Shown in pieces: positions 41,962-51,339 of a stretch of 64,000 nucleotides of DNA. Source of the DNA: JBLHZY01 sp047631555. GTDB lineage: Bacteria > Pseudomonadota > Alphaproteobacteria > Rhodobacterales > Rhodobacteraceae. The translations under genes and the position numbers were made by a program. Each line of letters opens with the position of its first letter. Position 1 is the stretch's first letter. The notes beneath the pieces are model-generated. The model ran no database searches, was not told the origin of the DNA, and worked only from the letters and a program-made list of their open reading frames with translations. Location: NCBI GenBank assembly GCA_047631555.1, contig JBLHZY010000002.1, positions 186,001 through 250,000 on the forward strand, given 5' to 3'.

Positions 41962-44900
41962 ATGACAAAATTTGATGAAAAATGGGCAGCCGCCGAAGAG
42001 GCCAAGCGCCAATGGATGACCGAAAACAGCCTGTTTCGTGAGGAAGATGAGCATTCGTCTTGCGGCGTTGGGCTTGTTGTTTCAATCGACGGCAAAAAGA
42101 GCCGCACGGTTGTGCAAAACGGGATTGATGCGCTCAAGGCGATCTGGCACCGCGGCGCTGTTGATGCGGATGGCAAAACCGGCGATGGCGCTGGTATTCA
42201 TGTGCAAATCCCGGTCCCGTTTTTCTATGACCAGGTAGAGCGCACAGGTCACAAGCCGCGCATGAACGAGCTGATTGCTGTTGGGCAGGTCTTCCTTCCG
42301 CGCACCGATTTTGGCGCGCAAGAAACATGCCGCACGATCGTTGAATCTGAAGTGCTGCGCATGGGTTATTATATCTATGGCTGGCGTCACGTTCCGGTTC
42401 AGATCGATTGTTTGGGCGACAAAGCCAACGCGACTCGCCCTGAAATTGAGCAAATTCTGATCAGCAATTCCAAGGGTGTTGATGAGGAAACATTCGAGCG
42501 CGAGCTTTATGTGATCCGTCGTCGTATTGAAAAAGCGGCTGCTGCTGCTGGCGTTCAGTCGCTCTATCTGTGTTCGCTGTCCTGTCGCTCGATCATCTAT
42601 AAAGGCATGATGCTGGCCGAGCAGGTCGCGGAGTTCTACCCGGACCTGTTGGATGAACGCTTTGAGAGCGCGTTCGCGATCTATCACCAGCGCTATTCGA
42701 CCAACACATTCCCGCAGTGGTGGCTCGCGCAGCCGTTCCGCATGTTGGCGCATAACGGCGAGATCAACACGCTTAAGGGCAACCTCAACTGGATGAAGAG
42801 CCACGAGATTCGCATGGCTTCTGGAACCTTTGGCGACATGGCCGAAGATATCAAACCAATCGTTCCACAGGGCAGCTCGGATTCGGCGGCTTTGGACGCT
42901 GTGTTTGAGGTTCTCGTTCGTGCGGGTCGCTCTGCGCCAATGGCCAAAACGATGCTTGTGCCGGAAAGCTGGTCTCAACAGGCGGTCGAGCTGCCGCAAA
43001 GCTGGCGCGATATGTATTCCTATGTGAACTCCGTGATGGAGCCATGGGATGGCCCCGCTGCGCTTGCAATGACCGATGGTCGTTGGGTCTGTGCAGGGCT
43101 TGATCGCAATGGCCTGCGCCCGATGCGCTATGTGGTGACAGGCGATGGGCTTGTGATTGCTGGCTCTGAGGTTGGCATGGTGCCAACGGATGAATCGCGC
43201 GTTGTCGAAAAAGGCGCGCTTGGGCCGGGGCAGATGCTTGCTGTCGATATGAAAGAGGGCAAGCTTTACCACGACAAAGCGATGAAAGATCGTCTTGCTG
43301 GTGCGCAGCCGTTTGGCGCTTGGGTCGGCAAGATCAACGATCTGGATCAAGAGCTTTCAGGCCTTACAGAAGAGCCGCTGTTTACCGGTTCTGAGTTGAA
43401 AAAGCGTCAGATTGCGGCGGGCTACTCGATTGAGGAGCTTGAGCAAATTCTTGCGCCAATGGCTGAGGATGGCAAAGAAACGCTGGCCTCAATGGGCGAT
43501 GACACGCCTTCTGCGGTGCTTTCCAACAAGTACCGTCCGCTGAGCCATTTCTTCCGCCAGAACTTTAGCCAAGTGACCAACCCGCCGATCGATAGCCTGC
43601 GCGAATATCGCGTGATGAGCCTTAAGACGCGCTTTGGAAATCTCAAGAACGTGCTGGATGAAGACAGCTCGCAAACAGAGATTTTGGTGTTGGATAGCCC
43701 CTTTGTTGGCAATGCTCAGTTTGAGGCGCTGAAGGGTCACTTCAATGCGCCAATGACTAAGATTGATTGCACCTATCCTGCCGACGGCGGGCCAAATGCG
43801 CTGCGCGATAGCCTCACACGCATTCGTGCCGAAGCCGAAGATGCCGTGCGCTCCGGCGGCGGGCATATCATTCTGTCGGATCAAAACCAAAATGCTGAGC
43901 GCGTTGGGATGCCGATGATTTTGGCGACCTCGGCTGTTCACAGCTGGCTTACACGCAAAGGCCTGCGGACGTTCTGTTCGCTTGGGGTACGCTCGGCCGA
44001 ATGTATTGATCCGCACTATTTTGCCGTGCTGATCGGCTGCGGGGCGACCATCGTTAACGCATACCTTGCCGAAGACAGCCTTGCGGATCGTATTGAACGT
44101 GGCCTTCTGGATTGCACGCTAACAGAAGCTGTTCAGCGCTACCGCACAGCAATTGATCAAGGCTTGCTCAAGATCATGGCCAAGATGGGGATTTCGGTGA
44201 TTTCTTCCTATCGCGGCGGGCTAAACTTTGAGGCTGTCGGGCTGAGCCGCGCGATGGTTGCCGAGTATTTCCCCGGCATGCACAGCCGTATTTCTGGTAT
44301 TGGCGTTGCGGGTATTCAGAAAAAGGTTGAAGGCGTTCATAAGGCTGGCTGGCTTTCTGGCTCGGAAGTTCTGCCCATCGGCGGCTTTTATAAGGCGCGC
44401 CGCTCGGGTGAGACTCATGCTTGGGAAGCTCAGTCGATGCATATGTTGCAAGCGGCCTGTGATCGGGCTTCTTACGAGATGTGGAAGCAGTTCTCGGCCA
44501 AGATGAAAAGCAATCCGCCGATCCATCTGCGCGATTTGCTGGACATCAAGCCATTGGGCAAATCGATCCCGATTGAGGAGGTCGAAAGCATCACCTCTAT
44601 TCGCAAACGGTTCGTTACGCCGGGCATGTCTTTGGGCGCGCTTTCGCCCGAAGCGCACCGCACGCTGAGTATTGCGATGAACCGTATTGGCGCGAAATCT
44701 GACTCTGGTGAAGGCGGCGAAAGCCCCGATGATTTCACCCCAGAACCCAATGGCGATAACGCTTCTGCCAAGATCAAGCAGGTTGCTTCCGGGCGCTTTG
44801 GCGTTACGGCGGAATATCTACTGGCTTGTGAAGAGCTCGAGATCAAAGTTGCCCAAGGCGCCAAGCCCGGCGAGGGCGGCCAGTTGCCCGGCATGAAGGT

Positions 44901-46500
44901 CACAGACCTGATCGCCAAGCTGCGCCACTCGACAAAAGGCGTGACCCTGATTTCACCGCCGCCGCACCACGATATCTATTCTATCGAGGATTTGGCGCAG
45001 CTGATCTATGACCTCAAGCAAATCAATCCGCGCGCCAAAGTGACGGTAAAACTCGTGGCATCTTCGGGCGTTGGCACGATTGCCGCCGGTGTGGCCAAGG
45101 CCAAAGCCGATGTGATCCTGATCTCCGGTCACAACGGCGGCACAGGCGCATCGCCAGCAACGTCGATCAAATTCGCGGGCCTTCCATGGGAAATGGGCCT
45201 CACTGAGGCACACCAAGTTCTTGCGATGAACAACCTGCGCGAGCGGGTAACATTGCGTACCGATGGCGGGCTTCGCACAGGTCGCGATATTGTTATGGCG
45301 GCGATGATGGGGGCCGAGGAATACGGCATCGGTACCGCCGCTTTGATCGCGATGGGTTGTATCATGGTGCGCCAGTGCCAGAGCAATACCTGCCCAGTTG
45401 GCGTGTGTACGCAGGACGATAAACTGCGCGAAAAGTTCACCGGGACGGCGGATAAAGTCGTCAATCTGATCACATTCTACGCTCAAGAAGTGCGCGAAAT
45501 CCTTGCCTCTATCGGCGCGCGCAGCTTGGACGAAGTGATCGGGCGGGCAGATCTGCTTACGCAGGTTTCGCGTGGCTCTGCGCATCTTGATGATCTCGAT
45601 CTCAACCCGCTTTTGATCACGGTCGATGGCGCAGATAAGATCGTTTATGATCGCTCCAAGCCGCGCAATGCGGTGCTTGATACGCTGGATGCGCAGATCG
45701 TTTCAGACGCTGCGCGCTTCCTCAATGATGGCGAAAAAATGCAGCTTTCCTATGCGGTGCAAAACACGCATCGCACGATAGGAACGCGCACTTCGAGCCA
45801 TATTGTCAGCCGGTTTGGTATGCGCAACAACTTGCAGCCAGATCACCTGACAGTGAAGCTTACGGGTTCCGCCGGTCAATCGCTTGGTGCCTTTGCGGCG
45901 CCTGGCTTGAAGATCGAAGTTTCGGGCGATGCCAATGACTACGTCGGCAAAGGCCTTTCGGGGGGCACAGTCGTTGTGCGCCCGCCAATGGCTTCACCGC
46001 TTGTGGCGTCCGAAAATACGATCATCGGTAACACCGTGCTTTACGGCGCGACGGCTGGCTACCTCTTTGCTGCGGGCCGCGCAGGCGAGCGCTTTGCTGT
46101 TCGTAACTCGGGCGCGAGTGTTGTGATCGAGGGCTGTGGCTCGAACGGTTGTGAATACATGACCGGCGGCGTTGCGGTTATCCTTGGCTCGATTGGTGCC
46201 AACTTTGGCGCCGGGATGACAGGCGGGATGGCGTATCTCTATGATCCTGAGGGCACAGTTGAGCGCTTCATGAACATGGAAACCTTGGTGACTTGCCCTG
46301 TGACAGTTGAGCATTGGGAAATGCAACTTAAGGGCTTGATCGAACGCCACGTTGCCGAAACGCAAAGCCGCAAAGGCGCGGAAATCCTTTCGGATTGGGA
46401 GGCTGAGCGCGCTAATTTCTTGCAGGTTTGTCCAAAGGAGATGCTGGTCCATTTGCAAGCGCCTTTGAGCATTGAGGCGGATGCGATCCCGGCCGAATAG
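41962..46500 (+). CDS. gltB: Glutamate synthase large subunit
   Basis: GltB hydrolyses glutamine and transfers ammonia through an internal tunnel to 2-oxoglutarate. The 1512-residue precursor has the N-terminal nucleophile Cys after a short propeptide (HSSCGVGLVV, about Cys34), a class II amidotransferase domain (to about 430), a central domain, an FMN-binding synthase domain (about 830-1190; SGHNGGTGASPATS), the 3Fe-4S ligands CIMVRQCQSNTCPVGVC (about 1133-1149), and the C-terminal beta-helix with repeated Gly motifs. A strong terminator follows. Confidence 0.98.
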   Translation: MTKFDEKWAAAEEAKRQWMTENSLFREEDEHSSCGVGLVVSIDGKKSRTVVQNGIDALKAIWHRGAVDADGKTGDGAGIHVQIPVPFFYDQVERTGHKPRMNELIAVGQVFLPRTDFGAQETCRTIVESEVLRMGYYIYGWRHVPVQIDCLGDKANATRPEIEQILISNSKGVDEETFERELYVIRRRIEKAAAAAGVQSLYLCSLSCRSIIYKGMMLAEQVAEFYPDLLDERFESAFAIYHQRYSTNTFPQWWLAQPFRMLAHNGEINTLKGNLNWMKSHEIRMASGTFGDMAEDIKPIVPQGSSDSAALDAVFEVLVRAGRSAPMAKTMLVPESWSQQAVELPQSWRDMYSYVNSVMEPWDGPAALAMTDGRWVCAGLDRNGLRPMRYVVTGDGLVIAGSEVGMVPTDESRVVEKGALGPGQMLAVDMKEGKLYHDKAMKDRLAGAQPFGAWVGKINDLDQELSGLTEEPLFTGSELKKRQIAAGYSIEELEQILAPMAEDGKETLASMGDDTPSAVLSNKYRPLSHFFRQNFSQVTNPPIDSLREYRVMSLKTRFGNLKNVLDEDSSQTEILVLDSPFVGNAQFEALKGHFNAPMTKIDCTYPADGGPNALRDSLTRIRAEAEDAVRSGGGHIILSDQNQNAERVGMPMILATSAVHSWLTRKGLRTFCSLGVRSAECIDPHYFAVLIGCGATIVNAYLAEDSLADRIERGLLDCTLTEAVQRYRTAIDQGLLKIMAKMGISVISSYRGGLNFEAVGLSRAMVAEYFPGMHSRISGIGVAGIQKKVEGVHKAGWLSGSEVLPIGGFYKARRSGETHAWEAQSMHMLQAACDRASYEMWKQFSAKMKSNPPIHLRDLLDIKPLGKSIPIEEVESITSIRKRFVTPGMSLGALSPEAHRTLSIAMNRIGAKSDSGEGGESPDDFTPEPNGDNASAKIKQVASGRFGVTAEYLLACEELEIKVAQGAKPGEGGQLPGMKVTDLIAKLRHSTKGVTLISPPPHHDIYSIEDLAQLIYDLKQINPRAKVTVKLVASSGVGTIAAGVAKAKADVILISGHNGGTGASPATSIKFAGLPWEMGLTEAHQVLAMNNLRERVTLRTDGGLRTGRDIVMAAMMGAEEYGIGTAALIAMGCIMVRQCQSNTCPVGVCTQDDKLREKFTGTADKVVNLITFYAQEVREILASIGARSLDEVIGRADLLTQVSRGSAHLDDLDLNPLLITVDGADKIVYDRSKPRNAVLDTLDAQIVSDAARFLNDGEKMQLSYAVQNTHRTIGTRTSSHIVSRFGMRNNLQPDHLTVKLTGSAGQSLGAFAAPGLKIEVSGDANDYVGKGLSGGTVVVRPPMASPLVASENTIIGNTVLYGATAGYLFAAGRAGERFAVRNSGASVVIEGCGSNGCEYMTGGVAVILGSIGANFGAGMTGGMAYLYDPEGTVERFMNMETLVTCPVTVEHWEMQLKGLIERHVAETQSRKGAEILSDWEAERANFLQVCPKEMLVHLQAPLSIEADAIPAE

Positions 46501-46522
46501 GCCCTCATTGCGACGAATACAG

Positions 46523-46557
46523 AAGGCGCGGCAGAGCAATCTCGCCGCGCCTTTTTT
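46523..46557 (+). terminator. Terminator of gltD-gltB
   Basis: Ten-base perfect arms AAGGCGCGGC and GCCGCGCCTT with an 11-base loop run into TTTTTT, 22 bases after the gltB stop. Confidence 0.9.
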
Positions 46558-46638
46558 CATTGCTGCGAGGTGTTGCGCGCTGGCGCCCTCTTCTTTGAAA
46601 ATTGCCGTAGCGGCATTTTTCAGGTGTTTGCGAAAGGG

Positions 46639-47388
46639 ATGCATGGCTATGTTGCGCCTGTGGCTAAGAAAAAAACAAATCCCAAAGCAGCAAAGCAGCT
46701 GCCAAATCGCAGGCAACGCGCAAGGCGCTGGTTGTTGCGCTGGTTTGTGCGCCTCTCTCTGCTGGGGTTAGGCATTTTGCTTCTCGGGGTTTCGCTTTAC
46801 GCCGTGGTTCCGCCGCCCACGACCCCGTATATTCTTGCAGAGGCGCGCAGGCTTGGCGGCGTTGATCGCCAATGGGTGCCCGCTGATGAAATCGCGCCAG
46901 TGATGTTTCGATCTGTCGTGGCCGCGGAGGACGCCAATTTCTGCAATCATTGGGGTTTTGATATGGCCGCCATCCGCGATGCGCTTGATAGCGGCGGGCA
47001 GCGCGGCGCCTCTACGATCTCTCAGCAGGTGGTTAAAAACGCCTATCTTTGGCAGGGCAGAAGCTGGCCACGCAAGGCGCTCGAGGCGATTATAACGCCA
47101 CTGGTAGAGATTGTTTGGCCCAAGCGGCGCATTCTTGAGGTCTATTTGAACGTCGCCGAATTTGACGAAGGGGTTTTTGGGGTTGAAGCTGCGGCGCGTC
47201 ACTATTTTGGCGTTGGGCCGGAAGAGCTAAGTGCGACGCAGGCCGCGCGTCTTGCAGCCGTTTTGCCAAATCCAAAGGGCAGAAGCGCCTCAAAGCCTTC
47301 GAATTTCGTGCGTCGTCAGGCGATACAAATCTCTGAGGGGGCCGCCACAATCCGCGCAGATGGCCGCGCATCATGTTTCGAGGATTGA
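46639..47388 (+). CDS. mtgA: Monofunctional biosynthetic peptidoglycan transglycosylase
   Basis: MtgA polymerises lipid II into glycan strands. The product (249 residues from ATG 46639) has a basic N-terminus, one membrane anchor (about 38-60, FVRLSLLGLGILLLGVSLYAVV) and a GT51 domain: VVAAEDANFCNHWGFD with the catalytic Glu, GASTISQQVVKNAYLW, and LEVYLNVAEFDEGVFGVEAAA. No transpeptidase domain follows. The start is uncertain because no good Shine-Dalgarno is present; a GTG at 46660 is the alternative. Confidence 0.92.
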   Translation: MHGYVAPVAKKKTNPKAAKQLPNRRQRARRWLLRWFVRLSLLGLGILLLGVSLYAVVPPPTTPYILAEARRLGGVDRQWVPADEIAPVMFRSVVAAEDANFCNHWGFDMAAIRDALDSGGQRGASTISQQVVKNAYLWQGRSWPRKALEAIITPLVEIVWPKRRILEVYLNVAEFDEGVFGVEAAARHYFGVGPEELSATQAARLAAVLPNPKGRSASKPSNFVRRQAIQISEGAATIRADGRASCFED

Positions 47389-47432
47389 ATTGTTGCGCGC
47401 CGCAGGGCAATTAGGAGAGGCATCCAAACTTT

Positions 47433-48113
47433 ATGAGTAGCACCCAAATGAATCGTCTCTTTCACGTTCCTCTTTCTCCGTTTTGCCGAAAAGTGCGCCT
47501 GAGCCTTGGCGAGAAGCGTATCGAGGTCGAGCTGGTGGAAGAGCGCTATTGGGAAAAAGATCCCGACTTTTTACGTCGCAATCCCGCAGGCAAAGTGCCT
47601 GTTTTAAAGATGGACGGGCGCTCCATGTCCGAATCTGCGGCGATTTGCGAATATATTGAAGAGAAGCATCCCGAGCCATCCTTGATGCCCAAAGGGGCCG
47701 ACGCGCGCTATGAAGTGCGCCGTTTGATCACTTGGTTTGACGACAAGTTTCATCATGAGGTGACCGCGAACCTGCTTTATGAGCGGGTGAACAAAAAGGT
47801 GACAGGCGAAGGCTATCCGGATTCGCGCAATGTGAAGGCTGGGGCCAAGGCGATCAAATATCACTTGGATTATATGGGCTGGCTTTTGGAGCAGCGCCGC
47901 TGGCTTGCTGGCGATACGATGACATTGGCGGATTTCGCTGCGGCGGCACATCTTTCCTCATTGGATTATATCTCTGACGTGGATTGGAACCGCTCTGCGT
48001 CGGTCAAAGATTGGTATGCCAAGATCAAATCGCGCCCTGCGTTTCGCTCAATTCTCGCGGATCAGGTCTCTGGTTTTCCGCCGCCCGCACATTATGCTGA
48101 TCTCGATTTTTAG
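47433..48113 (+). CDS. fzlA: GST-fold protein, probable FzlA homologue
   Basis: The 226-residue protein has an N-terminal thioredoxin-like GST domain (LFHVPLSPFCRKVRLSLGEK, NPAGKVPVL, ESAAICEYIEE) and an all-helical C-terminal domain ending SGFPPPAHYADLDF. This beginning and tail resemble Caulobacter FzlA, a GST-like protein that binds and curves FtsZ and sets constriction rate, and is conserved in alphaproteobacteria. Being next to queG supports this, from memory of Caulobacter gene order. An ordinary GST is the alternative; glutathione activity cannot be judged. Confidence 0.72.
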   Translation: MSSTQMNRLFHVPLSPFCRKVRLSLGEKRIEVELVEERYWEKDPDFLRRNPAGKVPVLKMDGRSMSESAAICEYIEEKHPEPSLMPKGADARYEVRRLITWFDDKFHHEVTANLLYERVNKKVTGEGYPDSRNVKAGAKAIKYHLDYMGWLLEQRRWLAGDTMTLADFAAAAHLSSLDYISDVDWNRSASVKDWYAKIKSRPAFRSILADQVSGFPPPAHYADLDF

Positions 48114-48146
48114 CGCCTTGGTTTTTGGGCCAAGAGCGGCGCTGTT

Positions 48147-49181
48147 TTGAGCGCTGCGATGAAAGCGGCTCTTGCGGAGCGTGCGGCCTTTGAAGGCTTT
48201 GCGGCGATGGGCGTATGCGCGCCGAATGCAATTCCACAGGCGCCTGCGCGCTTGGCTGAATATGTGGCTGATGGGCGTCATGGTCAGATGGGTTGGATGG
48301 AAGAACGGATGGCTTGGCGCGGCGATCCGGGCGCGCTTTGGCCTGAGGCGAAATCGGTGATCATGCTCGCGGAGGCTTATACGCCAGCGCATGATCCTCT
48401 CGAGATATTGAGCAAGCCAGAGGCCGGCGCGATTAGCGTTTATGCCCAGAACCGCGACTATCATGACATCGTCAAGAAGCGGCTCAAGCGACTTGGGCGC
48501 TGGCTGATTGAGGAAGCGGGCGGCGACATCAAGGTTTTCGTGGATACCGCGCCGGTTATGGAAAAGCCTTTGGGGGCCGCCGCTGGATTGGGCTGGCAGG
48601 GCAAGCATACCAATCTTTTAGGCCGCGAGCTTGGGTCGTGGTTTTTCCTCGGGTCGATCTTTACGACGCTTGAGATGCCGCTTGATGAACCCGGCGTAGG
48701 AAGCTGCGGCAGCTGCACGGCTTGTCTTGATATCTGCCCGACGGAGGCCTTTCCTGCGCCCTATCAATTGGACGCGCGGCGCTGCATTTCTTATCTCACG
48801 ATTGAGCATCATGGTCCGGTTGAGGAAGAGCTACGCGCACGTATGGGCAACCGGATCTATGGGTGCGATGACTGTCTGGCCGTTTGCCCTTGGAACAAGT
48901 TTGCAGCCCAAGCTCATGAGGTCAAATATGCAGCGCGTGAGGATCTGCTTGCACCGGATTTAGCAGCGCTTGCAGGGCTCGATGATGCGGCGTTTCGGGC
49001 CAAATTTAGCGGATCACCGGTCAAGCGCATTGGGCGCAATCGGTTTGTGCGAAATGTACTTTATGCGATCGGGAATTCTGGCGCGCATCGCTTGCAAGGT
49101 GCTGCACGCGCGCTATTGGACGATCCTGATCCAACGGTTGCTGATGCAGCAAGCTGGGCAATTGCGCGACTTAGCGAGTAG
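48147..49181 (+). CDS. queG: Epoxyqueuosine reductase QueG
   Basis: QueG carries out the last step of queuosine synthesis in tRNA, reducing epoxyqueuosine with cobalamin and two 4Fe-4S clusters. The 344-residue product has VDTAPVMEKPLGAAAGLGWQGK (substrate/cobalamin region), two ferredoxin motifs CGSCTACLDICPTEAF (about 187) and CDDCLAVCPWNKF (about 240), and C-terminal HEAT-like repeats. The start is a TTG at 48147 or the ATG at 48159; neither has a strong ribosome site. The stop touches the convergent stop of the next gene. Confidence 0.94.
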   Translation: MSAAMKAALAERAAFEGFAAMGVCAPNAIPQAPARLAEYVADGRHGQMGWMEERMAWRGDPGALWPEAKSVIMLAEAYTPAHDPLEILSKPEAGAISVYAQNRDYHDIVKKRLKRLGRWLIEEAGGDIKVFVDTAPVMEKPLGAAAGLGWQGKHTNLLGRELGSWFFLGSIFTTLEMPLDEPGVGSCGSCTACLDICPTEAFPAPYQLDARRCISYLTIEHHGPVEEELRARMGNRIYGCDDCLAVCPWNKFAAQAHEVKYAAREDLLAPDLAALAGLDDAAFRAKFSGSPVKRIGRNRFVRNVLYAIGNSGAHRLQGAARALLDDPDPTVADAASWAIARLSE

Positions 49182-49667
49182 CTATTCAGCAAATACGCGC
49201 TCTATCAGTGACATGTTTTGGCGGCGCTTCTGATCGACGGACTTAACATGTTTTACCAACATGCTATGAGCTAAGGCGGCAGGTCTGATGCCTTCGGAAG
49301 CGTGCTTAATCGGAAAGGGACCAAATTGGTTTTTGCCGATTGTATAGGTCACGCTGACGCCCTTTCCGCTGGGCGCCCTTACATAATTGAAGCGCGATTC
49401 CGTATCGTACATATCAAAGGCATTGTTGATCGTGCGCTCTAGCTCTTCGCGGGATGTGTCGAGCTGAATACCTTCGGCAATGCTGATTGTCGTGAGAATG
49501 GCGCCGTTGTGTTCTGTCATTCCGGCCGAGGCAAGCTTGGCCTCGGTGATCCCGAGAGGGCGCAATGTCGGATCTTTTGTGAGCCAATAAAGGCCCAGAA
49601 TAAACGTAGCCGGCGCAATGATTGTTACGCCTATCACAGTTACGAGAAGGTTATCGCGGATGTTCAT
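49182..49667 (-). CDS. Membrane-anchored protein of unknown function
   Basis: The 161-residue product from ATG 49667 (GAGG upstream) has a single N-terminal membrane segment (LLVTVIGVTIIAPATFILGLYWL) and a soluble C-terminal domain with KGVSVTYTIGKNQFGPFPI and a basic end. No family is recognised. It is convergent with queG with no spacer (stop codons TAG/CTA adjacent). The soluble part should be periplasmic if the anchor runs inside-out. Confidence 0.6.
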   Translation of the reverse strand: MNIRDNLLVTVIGVTIIAPATFILGLYWLTKDPTLRPLGITEAKLASAGMTEHNGAILTTISIAEGIQLDTSREELERTINNAFDMYDTESRFNYVRAPSGKGVSVTYTIGKNQFGPFPIKHASEGIRPAALAHSMLVKHVKSVDQKRRQNMSLIERVFAE

Positions 49668-49728
49668 GAAACTCGGCCTCAGATATTTTGATCTGTTTGC
49701 CGCAAATTGGTGAATATCCGATGAAACC

Positions 49729-49759
49729 GCGCCTTGCCGGGCAATTTGGGGCAAGGCGC
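49729..49759 (-). terminator. Hairpin downstream of ilvE
   Basis: Perfect 10-base arms GCGCCTTGCC and GGCAAGGCGC enclose an 11-base loop, starting 7 bases after the ilvE stop (minus strand). Only GGTTTC follows, so the T-run is weak, but the stem is strong. Confidence 0.65.
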
Positions 49760-49766
49760 GAGGAGT

Positions 49767-50636
49767 TTAGGCGCGCACGAGCAGTTCGTAGCTTTGCGCG
49801 ATATCGCGCGCGAGTGCGCCGACTTCAAAGCTAAACTCGCCGATCTGACCAACGGGCGTTACTTCGGCAGCGGTGCCAGTAAGCCAGCATTGCTCAAAGC
49901 TTTCGAGCTCTTCGGGCATGATGTGGCGCTCATTTACCTTGATGCCGCGCTCGTTGAGCATTTTGATAACGGTCTGTCGCGTAATCCCGTTTAGGAAGCA
50001 ATCAGCCAGCGGTGTGTGCACTTCGCCGTCTTTGACAAAGAACATATTTGCGCCTGTCGCTTCGGCCACGTAGCCGCGGTAATCAAACATCATCGCGTCC
50101 GAACAGCCTTTGGCTTCGGCGGCGTGTTTGGACATGGTGCAGATCATATAGAGGCCCGCAGCTTTGGCGGCTGAGGGGATCGTTTTGGGCGATGGGCGCT
50201 GCCATTTGGAGATGTCGAGCTTGGCGCCTTTCATCTTGGCGTCGCCGTAGTAGGCGCCCCATTCCCAAGCGGCCACAGCCATGCGAACTGGGTTGCGCTT
50301 GGCCGCGACGCCCATGTCTTCGCCCGCGCCGCGATAAGCCAGAACGCGCACATAAGCATCAGACCAGCCGTTGGCCTTTAGGACATCATATTTGGCTTTC
50401 TCAATCTCTTCGACGGTATAGGGAATTTCCATATCGAGAAGTTTGCCAGAATTCAGCAGGCGCTCGGAGTGCTTAACGCCCTCAAAGATTTTGCCGTTGT
50501 AGCAGCGCTCGCCTTCAAAGACAGAAGAGGCATAGTGCATTGCATGGGTCAGGATATGGACATTGGCATCGCGCCAGTCGACCATTTTGCCGTCCATCCA
50601 GATCTTGCCGTCGCGATCATCATATGCACCGTCCAT
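49767..50636 (-). CDS. ilvE: Branched-chain amino acid aminotransferase
   Basis: IlvE makes the last transamination in leucine, isoleucine and valine synthesis. The 289-residue class IV PLP enzyme has ASSVFEGERCYNGKIF, the PLP-binding Lys in PSAAKAAGLYM (about 156), and LTGTAAEVTPVGQI with the phosphate-binding Thr residues. The ATG at 50636 has GAGGAGAG upstream; an in-frame extension is not supported. It is divergent from petP-petR. Confidence 0.95.
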   Translation of the reverse strand: MDGAYDDRDGKIWMDGKMVDWRDANVHILTHAMHYASSVFEGERCYNGKIFEGVKHSERLLNSGKLLDMEIPYTVEEIEKAKYDVLKANGWSDAYVRVLAYRGAGEDMGVAAKRNPVRMAVAAWEWGAYYGDAKMKGAKLDISKWQRPSPKTIPSAAKAAGLYMICTMSKHAAEAKGCSDAMMFDYRGYVAEATGANMFFVKDGEVHTPLADCFLNGITRQTVIKMLNERGIKVNERHIMPEELESFEQCWLTGTAAEVTPVGQIGEFSFEVGALARDIAQSYELLVRA

Positions 50637-50764
50637 TGCGGCTCTCCTCTTCGTGTGGCTTTTGGCGGGTGCCGGGGCCAATTTCCAAAAGTTGCGCAAC
50701 AAAGGGCCGTTTCGGACATTAAGTTGCGCTAAATCTGCCTTTCGCTAGCAATTGATTCTTGGAA

Positions 50765-50781
50765 TGTCAACAAGACTGACA
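50765..50781. promoter_or_regulatory. Inverted repeat upstream of petP
   Basis: TGTCA and TGACA are separated by 7 bases, about 46 bases before the petP ATG, in the shared ilvE/petP control region. MarR-type regulators often bind such palindromes near their own promoter, so autoregulation by PetP is possible. Further left, GTTGCGC occurs twice 32 bases apart (50691, 50723), once as the palindrome GTTGCGCAAC. Confidence 0.4.
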
Positions 50782-50826
50782 TAAAGTGACTAAGTATTAC
50801 GCAGATTGTGAACGGTGGGAGAGAAA

Positions 50827-51339
50827 ATGGCAGAGGGTAGCGGGCCTACAGGGCCCGGAGGCGAGAGCCTCCTGTTTTTGACCGATGAGCAATTGCGAAA
50901 AGGGATCGAGGCGATGTTTTTCGCTTACCGCGGATTTACCGCTGATCCTGACCGGATTTTAGAAGCGCATGGGTATGGGCGCGCGCATCATCGCGCGATC
51001 CATTTCATCAATCGATCGCCTGCGACGACTGTAAACAATCTGCTCGGTATTCTGGGTGTGACCAAGCAATCGCTAAACCGGGTGCTACGCACGCTGATCG
51101 CAGATGGTTTGGTCGAGAGCCGGATTGGCAAGCGCGATAAACGCGAGCGTCATCTGCATTTGACCGAAAAGGGCGAGGCGCTTGAGCGCGAGCTTTCAGA
51201 GGCACAGCGCATTCGGATGCGGGCCGCGTTTCGCACCGTTGGGCCGGAAGCGGTTGGCGGGTTTCGCCAAGTGCTTGAGGCGATGATGGATCCAGAACAG
51301 CAGCGCTTTTTCAACGCGCTTAAGGAGCCCGCACAATGA
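50827..51339 (+). CDS. petP: MarR-family regulator PetP
   Basis: The 170-residue protein has a winged helix domain of the MarR type (about 55-135; LGILGVTKQSLNRVLRTLIADGLVESRIGKRDKRERHLHLTEKG is the recognition helix and wing, read here in parts). It overlaps petR by ATGA, matching the petP-petR operon of Rhodobacter capsulatus, where both genes were reported necessary for normal cytochrome bc1-dependent growth. GGGAG lies five bases before the ATG at 50827; a GTG four codons upstream is possible. Confidence 0.85.
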   Translation: MAEGSGPTGPGGESLLFLTDEQLRKGIEAMFFAYRGFTADPDRILEAHGYGRAHHRAIHFINRSPATTVNNLLGILGVTKQSLNRVLRTLIADGLVESRIGKRDKRERHLHLTEKGEALERELSEAQRIRMRAAFRTVGPEAVGGFRQVLEAMMDPEQQRFFNALKEPAQ

